A stretch of DNA of 10,471 bases from NCBI GenBank assembly GCA_019118725.1, contig DWYO01000240.1:1-10471 (forward strand). Reading direction: 5' to 3'. Positions 5,664 to 10,471 of the stretch are shown here, one piece after another; the stretch's first letter is position 1, and each line of letters begins with the position of its first letter. The notes under the pieces were generated by a model. The model saw only the letters and a list, made by a program, of their open reading frames with translations, did no database searches and was not told the DNA's origin. Made by a program: the position numbers and the translations under genes. The DNA is from Candidatus Parabacteroides intestinavium (GTDB lineage Bacteria; Bacteroidota; Bacteroidia; Bacteroidales; Tannerellaceae).

Positions 5664-7070
5664 ATGGGTGGTTTTTTTGGCACTATCTCAAAAAAGGCAT
5701 GTGCTACGGATTTGTTCTATGGCACAGACTATAATTCTCATTTGGGAACTCGCCGAGGCGGTTTAGTAACTTACGACAAGGAGGCGGGTTTTACGCGGTC
5801 TATTCACAATCTTGAAAATTCCTATTTCCGTACCAAGTTCGAGGCCTCTTTACCTAAGTTTATAGGAAATGCCGGAATCGGAATTATCAGCGATACGGAT
5901 GCACAACCGATAGTCATCAACTCTCACTTGGGCAAGTTTGCCATCGTTACGGTTGCGAAGATCAACAATCTGGATGAATTGGAAAAAGAATTACTGGAAG
6001 CGAACATGCATTTCTCGGAATTGAGCTCCGGAAAGACAAATCAAACCGAATTGGTGGCTTTGCTGATTACGCAAGGGAAAAATTTTGTGGAAGGCATCGA
6101 AAATGTTTACAACAAAATCAAAGGTTCTTGTTCGATGTTGATTCTGACGGAAGACGGAATCATCGCCGCGCGTGACAAATGGGGACGCACGCCGATTGTA
6201 ATCGGTAAGAAAGAGGGCGCATACGCGGTTACCAGCGAATCAAGCAGTTTTCCGAACTTGGATTATGAGATAGACAAATATATCGGTCCGGGTGAGATTG
6301 TCCGCTTACGGGCTGATGGCATGGAACAAATGCGCAAACCGAATGAAGGAATGCAGATTTGTTCTTTTTTATGGGTATACTATGGTTTCCCGGTATCTTG
6401 TTATGAAGGGAAAAATGTTGAGGATGTCCGCTTTAACTGCGGGTATAAGATGGGACAAAAGGATGAGTCTGAAGTGGATTGTGCTTGCGGTATTCCGGAT
6501 TCAGGTGTCGGTATGGCTTTAGGTTATGCAGAAGGAAAGGGTGTGCCTTACCATCGTGCCATTGCTAAATATACGCCGACTTGGCCGAGAAGCTTTACGC
6601 CGGCCAATCAAGAGATGCGTTCGCTGGTGGCTAAAATGAAATTGATCCCGAACCGGGCTATGTTGGAAGGCAAGCGTATCCTGTTCTGTGACGACTCGAT
6701 CGTTCGGGGTACGCAATTGCGCGACAATGTAAAGATTCTGTATGATTATGGAGCTAAAGAGGTACACATGCGTATCGCTTGTCCTCCGTTGATTTACGGA
6801 TGCCCGTTTATCGGATTTACTTCTTCTAAGAGTGACCTGGAACTGATTACCCGCCGAATCATCAAAGAACTGGAGGGGGATGAGAATAAGAATCTGGATA
6901 AATATGCCACTACCGACTCTCCGGAGTATAAGAAGATGGTTCAGGTAATAGCAGACCGTTTCGGTTTAAGTTCCTTGAAGTTCAATACGCTTGAAACATT
7001 GATTGAGGCGATAGGGTTGCCGAAGTGTAAAGTCTGTACACATTGCTTTGATGGAAGCAGTTGTTTCTAG
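5664..7070 (+). CDS. Amidophosphoribosyltransferase (PurF) homologue with degenerate glutaminase site
   Basis: 468 aa, about PurF length. The C-terminal half is a type I phosphoribosyltransferase domain with the PRPP motif in FCDDSIVRGTQ (341-351), and it aligns with PurF across GIPDSGVGMALGYAEGKGVPY-like residues 276-296 and EGKRILF (335-341). Cys233, Cys380, Cys458 and Cys461 sit where B. subtilis PurF has its [4Fe-4S] ligands. The N-terminal Ntn-hydrolase (class II glutaminase) region is recognisable (HLGTRRGG near 26-33), but the key residues are missing. The protein starts MGGFFG instead of the catalytic MCG. The HNGN oxyanion loop is replaced by VAKINN near 97-102, the RY-T motif by ISDTDA (75-80), and SDTE by NQTE (126-129). 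It therefore probably cannot use glutamine; it may use ammonia, act on another substrate, or be regulatory. Annotation as plain PurF would be misleading. It has its own promoter and terminator and no purine genes adjacent. Confidence 0.85.
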   Translation: MGGFFGTISKKACATDLFYGTDYNSHLGTRRGGLVTYDKEAGFTRSIHNLENSYFRTKFEASLPKFIGNAGIGIISDTDAQPIVINSHLGKFAIVTVAKINNLDELEKELLEANMHFSELSSGKTNQTELVALLITQGKNFVEGIENVYNKIKGSCSMLILTEDGIIAARDKWGRTPIVIGKKEGAYAVTSESSSFPNLDYEIDKYIGPGEIVRLRADGMEQMRKPNEGMQICSFLWVYYGFPVSCYEGKNVEDVRFNCGYKMGQKDESEVDCACGIPDSGVGMALGYAEGKGVPYHRAIAKYTPTWPRSFTPANQEMRSLVAKMKLIPNRAMLEGKRILFCDDSIVRGTQLRDNVKILYDYGAKEVHMRIACPPLIYGCPFIGFTSSKSDLELITRRIIKELEGDENKNLDKYATTDSPEYKKMVQVIADRFGLSSLKFNTLETLIEAIGLPKCKVCTHCFDGSSCF

Positions 7071-7111
7071 AAGAGCCATGGCGCACAAGGCGATGACTGA
7101 GTAAAATATTT

Positions 7112-7169
7112 ATGCCGAACTTTCCCGGAGAAGACAACTCTCTTTTAAAGGAAAGTTCGGCATCTTTTT
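7112..7169 (+). terminator. Rho-independent terminator of the purF-like gene
   Basis: A perfect 14-bp stem (ATGCCGAACTTTCC at 7112-7125 with GGAAAGTTCGGCAT at 7150-7163) encloses a 24-nt loop that holds a small GAGA/TCTC helix. It runs into a CTTTTT tract ending at 7169. It begins 42 nt after the stop codon. The loop is longer than in a textbook terminator. Confidence 0.8.
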
Positions 7170-7172
7170 GAA

Positions 7173-7364
7173 CCCAAATCGGTCATTAGACCGCTCAACG
7201 GTTCTTTTTTTCTGAAAGAAAGCTCTTCGGGCATTTTGCCTCCTTCTGCCAGCATCTTGCTTCCCGACTTGCCTTGACGTAGCCCGCTACGCCTTCTGCA
7301 AGCCGAAAAGCAATCCGCAAGACATAAGGGGGCAATCTACCCAAAGTCTAATGACCGATTTGGG
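7173..7364. repeat. 192-nt quasi-palindromic element with 19-bp terminal inverted repeats
   Basis: Perfect inverted repeats CCCAAATCGGTCATTAGAC (7173-7191) and its complement (7346-7364) bound a 154-nt non-coding core. More complementary segments nest inside in order: TTGCCTCCTT (7236-7245) with AAGGGGGCAA (7326-7335), TTGCTT (7257-7262) with AAGCAA (7308-7313), CTTGC (7268-7272) with GCAAG (7298-7302), and the palindrome CGTAGCCCGCTACG (7278-7291). Either strand could therefore fold into one long interrupted stem-loop. Each end can also form a local hairpin: CGGTC/GACCG at 7180-7193 and CCCAAA/TTTGGG at 7340-7364. The element fills the space between the purF-like terminator and the EamA stop codon (1 nt away). 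It could be a MITE-like or structured intergenic repeat, or a two-way terminator. Copy number elsewhere cannot be seen from here. Confidence 0.75.
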
Positions 7365-7365
7365 C

Positions 7366-8310
7366 TTATTCTTTTTTAGCCGAAAGAGGGGAGTGGGAAT
7401 CTTTGATGTTGCGTAGGTTGACTAACATAACGCTGAAAAGAATGACAATCAAGCCGATAACTTGGATGAAAGTAACTTGTTCGCCTCCGATTCCGGCACC
7501 GATGATTACCGCAACCACCGGATTGACATAGGCGTGTGTGGCTACTTCCGTAGCCGGGCGCACTTTCAATAACCATATATAAGCGGAATAGGCTAAAATA
7601 GAACCGAAAGTAATCAGATAAATCAGAGCCAACCAGGATTTAGCCGGTATTTTACTCCAATCTACTTCGTGAGGCTCTCCGCTTAGTAAGGCGCAAATCC
7701 AAAACAACAGGCTTGCCGAGAACATCTGCCAAGCCGAACCGGCAAATCCGTTGGTCTCTTCACTCCCGCAAGAACGGTATTTTGTGTAAAGTGTCCCGAT
7801 AGCCCATGAGATACATCCGCCAATCAAGAGTAATATGCCATATTCGCTATGAGGCAGTCCTGTTTCTGTATTCAACTGTTCGAGATAGAGCATGCCGACT
7901 CCGATAAATCCCGATAATATTCCGCCGATAGCCGTTATGCTCCGAAAATTGGTCCGCCACATGGGGATGTCCAACAACATAATCCATATAGCGGTTGATG
8001 AGGCAACTATGGCCACCAGGCTACTGCTTACATATTGTTGCGCCAGCATAATAACCGCCATGTCGACAAACAGCAATACAATGCCGCTTATCGCTGACCG
8101 GCACATCAGTTCTTTCCGGAATACTTTTTCCTTTCTGAAATAGCATAAAGAAAGGAGGAGGATCCCAGCCGTAGTGAAGCGTAGTGCGCCGAGCAAGAAG
8201 GGGGGGAGTCCCTGTAATGCCACTCCGATGAAGTAGTAGGTAGAACCCCAAACTACATACACCAGAAAGTAAGCGACAAAAATCGCTATTTGTCGTTGGG
8301 CAGTAAACAT
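7366..8310 (-). CDS. EamA family (drug/metabolite transporter, YedA-like) permease
   Basis: 314 aa, a ten-helix inner-membrane protein with two EamA repeats. Hydrophobic segments lie at about 8-27, 38-57, 73-90, 97-115, 125-143 (first repeat) and 157-175, 190-209, 226-245, 257-276, 281-298 (second repeat). Family signatures are visible: VVWGSTYYFIG (19-29), LRFTTAGILLL (43-53), FGSILAYSAYIWLL (235-248) and AYVNPVVAVIIG (260-271), all close to E. coli YedA. Such proteins usually export metabolites such as amino acids or small organic compounds; the substrate here is unknown. It is the last gene of a three-gene operon, starting 4 nt after the PLP enzyme stop, so it may export a product or toxic by-product of that enzyme (inference). 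The short charged tail SAKKE ends just beside the large inverted-repeat element. Confidence 0.92.
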   Translation of the reverse strand: MFTAQRQIAIFVAYFLVYVVWGSTYYFIGVALQGLPPFLLGALRFTTAGILLLSLCYFRKEKVFRKELMCRSAISGIVLLFVDMAVIMLAQQYVSSSLVAIVASSTAIWIMLLDIPMWRTNFRSITAIGGILSGFIGVGMLYLEQLNTETGLPHSEYGILLLIGGCISWAIGTLYTKYRSCGSEETNGFAGSAWQMFSASLLFWICALLSGEPHEVDWSKIPAKSWLALIYLITFGSILAYSAYIWLLKVRPATEVATHAYVNPVVAVIIGAGIGGEQVTFIQVIGLIVILFSVMLVNLRNIKDSHSPLSAKKE

Positions 8311-8314
8311 AAAC

Positions 8315-9481
8315 TCATTTGAGCTTTTGCGTGAAATCTCGGAATAATTTCAGTCCTTTGAGCAATACGGCACGCGGACAAGCAATGTTCCAGCGCATGA
8401 ATCCTTCACCCTCCGCGCCATACATAGTTCCGGCATTGAGCCAAAGCTTCTCCTCTTTGACCAGTTTTTCTTCCAACTCCTCGGAAGGATAGGGCAATGA
8501 GCGGCAATCCATCCATACCAGATAAGTCCCTTCTAAACAGGTGATCGGGAAGTTCGGTAAGGACACTTCACAGAAGGTTTTCATGCACTCGTAATTTCCT
8601 TTCAGGTAATCGAGCAACTGGAGTAACCATTCTTCCCCTTCGTTGTAAGCTGCGATGGTCGCAATGACCCCGAATGGATTCACATCGCATACTTCATTGA
8701 TGTTTATAGCCTTGTCAATCCGGCGCCTTACCTCTTCATCGGCCGAAACAATGTTGGCGATCTGGAGCCCGGCTATGTTGAAGGATTTACTAGGGGATAT
8801 GCACGTAACGGAGTGATGCAGGAACTCTTCGGAAATGGAGGCGAATGGGGTATAAGTATATCCTGTGTAGACCAATTCGCAGTGAATTTCATCCGACACG
8901 ACCCAAACACCATGTCTGATGCAGATTTCTCCGATGCGGGTCAGCTCTTCTTTACTCCAGACACGCCCTGCCGGATTGTGCGGATTGCAGAGAAGCAGGA
9001 TTTTTACCTTTTCATCGGCAACTTTCCGTTCCAGATCCTCATAATCGATAACGTATGTATTCTCCTTGTACACCAACGGATTGCTGACAATCTCGCATCC
9101 ATTGTTCCGGATAGATGAGAAAAAGCAGTTATAGACCGGGGTCTGTACCAGCACTTTGTCTCCGGGCTGGGTCAGGGCCTTGATGACGGCTGATATGGCC
9201 GGAACTACACCAGAGGTATAAATCATCCAGTCCTTTTGGATCTTCCAATTGTGTCGCCGGCCGAACCAGTTGATTACTGCTTCATAATAGGCATCCGGAA
9301 CACGTGTATATCCGAATATTCCATGCGCTACCCGTTGTTGCAACGCCTCGATAATGGCGGGAGCGGTACGGAAATCCATATCCGCCACCCACATCGGGAG
9401 CACATCTGCATCATCGGCACTATCCCATTTATAGGAGTTGGTGCCTCGCCTTTGGACAATCTCATCGAAGTTATACCGCAT
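8315..9481 (-). CDS. MalY/PatB-type PLP-dependent aminotransferase / cystathionine beta-lyase
   Basis: 388 aa, usual length for the MalY/PatB branch of fold-type I PLP enzymes. The N-terminus MRYNFDEIVQRRGTNSYKWD and LPMWVADMDF (28-37) are typical of the group. Active-site features: Tyr117 in TPVYNCF, CNPHNPAGRVW (165-175) with the PLP-contacting Asn169, SDEIHCELVY (196-205) with Asp197 that pairs with the pyridine nitrogen, the Schiff-base Lys232 in SPSKSFNIAG, and a substrate-carboxylate Arg in the RWNIACPR region (363-370). Members cleave cystathionine or other cysteine S-conjugates to pyruvate, ammonia and a thiol, or act as aminotransferases; sequence alone does not decide which. Its start overlaps the end of the DUF3737 gene by 11 nt, and the EamA gene follows after 4 nt, so the three are probably translated from one mRNA. 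Confidence 0.93.
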   Translation of the reverse strand: MRYNFDEIVQRRGTNSYKWDSADDADVLPMWVADMDFRTAPAIIEALQQRVAHGIFGYTRVPDAYYEAVINWFGRRHNWKIQKDWMIYTSGVVPAISAVIKALTQPGDKVLVQTPVYNCFFSSIRNNGCEIVSNPLVYKENTYVIDYEDLERKVADEKVKILLLCNPHNPAGRVWSKEELTRIGEICIRHGVWVVSDEIHCELVYTGYTYTPFASISEEFLHHSVTCISPSKSFNIAGLQIANIVSADEEVRRRIDKAININEVCDVNPFGVIATIAAYNEGEEWLLQLLDYLKGNYECMKTFCEVSLPNFPITCLEGTYLVWMDCRSLPYPSEELEEKLVKEEKLWLNAGTMYGAEGEGFMRWNIACPRAVLLKGLKLFRDFTQKLK

Positions 9482-10331
9482 GTTGCCCTCCTCTTTCTTC
9501 GATCACACAATTAGCCGGGGCCTTGATGTTTTCATCCAGTGTGACGGAACCGATACTATCAGCCACGATCCGTCCGGAAGTCGGGTTCTTGATGTTGGTG
9601 ATTGCCCCTCGTATGTCTGCATTCAGTGTGCTATATTCGAACGCACGGTCACAAGCCGGGTCGAATGTACAATTCTCCAGAATGAGGTCTTGTGCATAAC
9701 AAAGCGGTTGCTCTCCGGAAATGTGGCAATTCACCAGACGCAGATTCTTGGAATGCCAGCCTAAATATTCACCATGCAGCTCTGAGTCGTAAATCGTTAC
9801 ATTTTCGACTTCCCAAAAAGCATCCTTGGTCGTTATCTTTGCATTGTGGATTTCTACATTCTTTACATATTGGAAAACATATTTGCTATCGCACTCCAGT
9901 CCGTCTACATAGATATCTTTACTGAACATAAACGGATACGTCCCGTCATGGATTTTCAGATTCTTCACCCGAATGCGGTTGCATCTCCAGAATATTTCAT
10001 CAGCATCGTTGATCTGTACGTTCTCAATCTCGATATCGTTCATTTCGCGGAACATTTTAGGCGCATCGATAACTGTATTCTTCATAATCAGATGGTCGGA
10101 ATACCACAAAGCCGAACGTCCGCCAATGGCGAAATAGCAATTATCTATCGTGAAGCCATGCACGTGCCAGAACGGATAATTTCCTTCGAAACGGCAATTG
10201 GTCGCTACAATATTGCTGCATTCCTTGATTCCGGATTCACCTTCACGAATGGTTACGTTGTCTAAGTGCAGGTCGTGGGAAGCAAACAGAGGTCGTTCGC
10301 CTCCAAATTCTTTGTCTTTTATCAATTGCAT
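9471..10331 (-). CDS. DUF3737 family protein, right-handed parallel beta-helix
   Basis: 286 aa with no signal peptide or membrane segment, so probably cytoplasmic. From residue about 20 to 225 it is built of roughly 16-22-residue rungs with a repeating pattern of hydrophobic-x-Asn/Asp-small/Cys-x-Ile/Phe: LDNVTI, ATNCRF, IDNCYF, MKNTVI, IENVQI, VKNLKI, VDGLEC, IHNAKI, IYDSEL, LVNCHI, LENCTF. This indicates a pectin-lyase-like beta-helix and matches the DUF3737 family. No function is established for the family that I can name; no classical polysaccharide-lyase catalytic set is evident. It is the first gene of the operon, its stop (9471-9473) lying inside the start region of the PLP enzyme gene. 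Translational coupling suggests a role linked to the enzyme, perhaps scaffolding or binding (inference). Confidence 0.88.
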   Translation of the reverse strand: MQLIKDKEFGGERPLFASHDLHLDNVTIREGESGIKECSNIVATNCRFEGNYPFWHVHGFTIDNCYFAIGGRSALWYSDHLIMKNTVIDAPKMFREMNDIEIENVQINDADEIFWRCNRIRVKNLKIHDGTYPFMFSKDIYVDGLECDSKYVFQYVKNVEIHNAKITTKDAFWEVENVTIYDSELHGEYLGWHSKNLRLVNCHISGEQPLCYAQDLILENCTFDPACDRAFEYSTLNADIRGAITNIKNPTSGRIVADSIGSVTLDENIKAPANCVIEERGGQHAV

Positions 10332-10366
10332 ACGTTATATAAGTTTGTATCATTTCGTCTATGGTG

Positions 10367-10374
10367 CAAATATA
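10367..10374 (-). promoter_or_regulatory. Probable -7 box of the DUF3737-PLP enzyme-EamA operon
   Basis: TATATTTG on the minus strand (10374-10367) matches TAnnTTTG and sits 36 nt before the ATG at 10331, giving a leader of about 28 nt. No TTTG or TTG is present at the expected -33 distance, so the assignment rests on the -7 box and position alone. Confidence 0.5.
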
Positions 10375-10389
10375 GATAATTCCCTTGGC

Positions 10390-10397
10390 TATTTTTG
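10390..10397 (+). promoter_or_regulatory. Possible divergent -7 box facing the right edge
   Basis: TATTTTTG on the plus strand matches TAnnTTTG, and an ATG occupies the last three bases of the window (10469-10471). Together they would fit a divergent gene beginning at the edge with a leader of about 65 nt. There is no -33 match, and the gene itself is outside the window. Confidence 0.25.
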
Positions 10398-10471
10398 TAG
10401 ACAAATTACGGATGGAGTAACCTGGATTACAGAAATCGGGCTTATGGCGTTGGGAAATAAAAAATAAGATG

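Noticed and set aside
5699..5704. ATGTGC near the start of the purF-like gene, which could supply a Met-Cys start for a working glutaminase
   Set aside because: It is in a different reading frame from the gene (in frame the bases encode Ala-Cys), so it cannot provide the catalytic N-terminal Cys without a frameshift.
7173..7364. Full insertion sequence
   Set aside because: Although it has terminal inverted repeats, the core has no transposase frame and no target-site duplication is visible at its borders, so only a non-autonomous or structural element can be claimed.
8813..9514. Plus-strand open frames of 92-101 codons
   Set aside because: They are shadows of the PLP-enzyme gene on the minus strand, which carries all active-site motifs.
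9846..10265. 139-codon plus-strand open frame
   Set aside because: It is antisense to the DUF3737 beta-helix gene, whose regular rung pattern marks the true coding strand.
10469..10471. ATG at the right edge as the start of a gene
   Set aside because: Only the start triplet is inside the window, so no coding evidence exists. It is noted only as context for a possible divergent promoter.

Overview
The window looks like chromosomal DNA from a gut-type Bacteroidales, most likely Bacteroides or a close relative. The signs are promoters of the Bacteroidetes type (TAnnTTTG at -7, TTTG at -33), a BACON-domain lipoprotein with an acidic run after the lipobox cysteine, an OMP beta-barrel gene, long A/T-rich leaders without strong Shine-Dalgarno sites, and moderate GC. 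No insertion sequence, phage, CRISPR array or antibiotic-resistance gene was seen.

Layout. 1-1229 (minus): an M43/pappalysin-like zinc metalloproteinase lipoprotein with a BACON domain, running off the left edge. 1512-4560 (plus): a small outer-membrane beta-barrel protein followed 4 nt later by the replication-restart helicase PriA. 4568-5188 (minus): a flavodoxin-fold NAD(P)H/FMN reductase-like protein converging on priA. 5263-5436 (minus): a compact RNA operon in which the small SRP RNA is followed 4 nt later by tRNA-Thr(UGU), with a consensus promoter upstream and a strong intrinsic terminator downstream. 5664-7070 (plus): a PurF-like amidophosphoribosyltransferase homologue whose glutaminase residues are missing while the PRPP motif and Fe-S cysteines remain. 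7112-7169: its terminator. 7173-7364: a 192-nt quasi-palindromic non-coding element with perfect 19-bp terminal inverted repeats. 7366-10331 (minus): a tight three-gene operon, transcribed in the order DUF3737 beta-helix protein, MalY/PatB-type PLP enzyme, EamA-family exporter. 10332-10471: its upstream region, possibly shared with a divergent gene to the right.

How the parts relate. Most genes are housekeeping or ordinary accessory genes. The SRP RNA and tRNA-Thr serve protein targeting and translation, and PriA serves replication restart. The DUF3737/PatB/EamA cluster has an 11-nt overlap and a 4-nt gap, which suggests shared expression and perhaps metabolism plus export of an amino-acid or thiol compound; that role is inference. 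The points most worth a second look are the PurF paralogue with a degenerate glutaminase site, the large stem-loop element between convergent genes, and the SRP RNA whose apical tetraloop reads UGAC instead of the usual bacterial GGAA.
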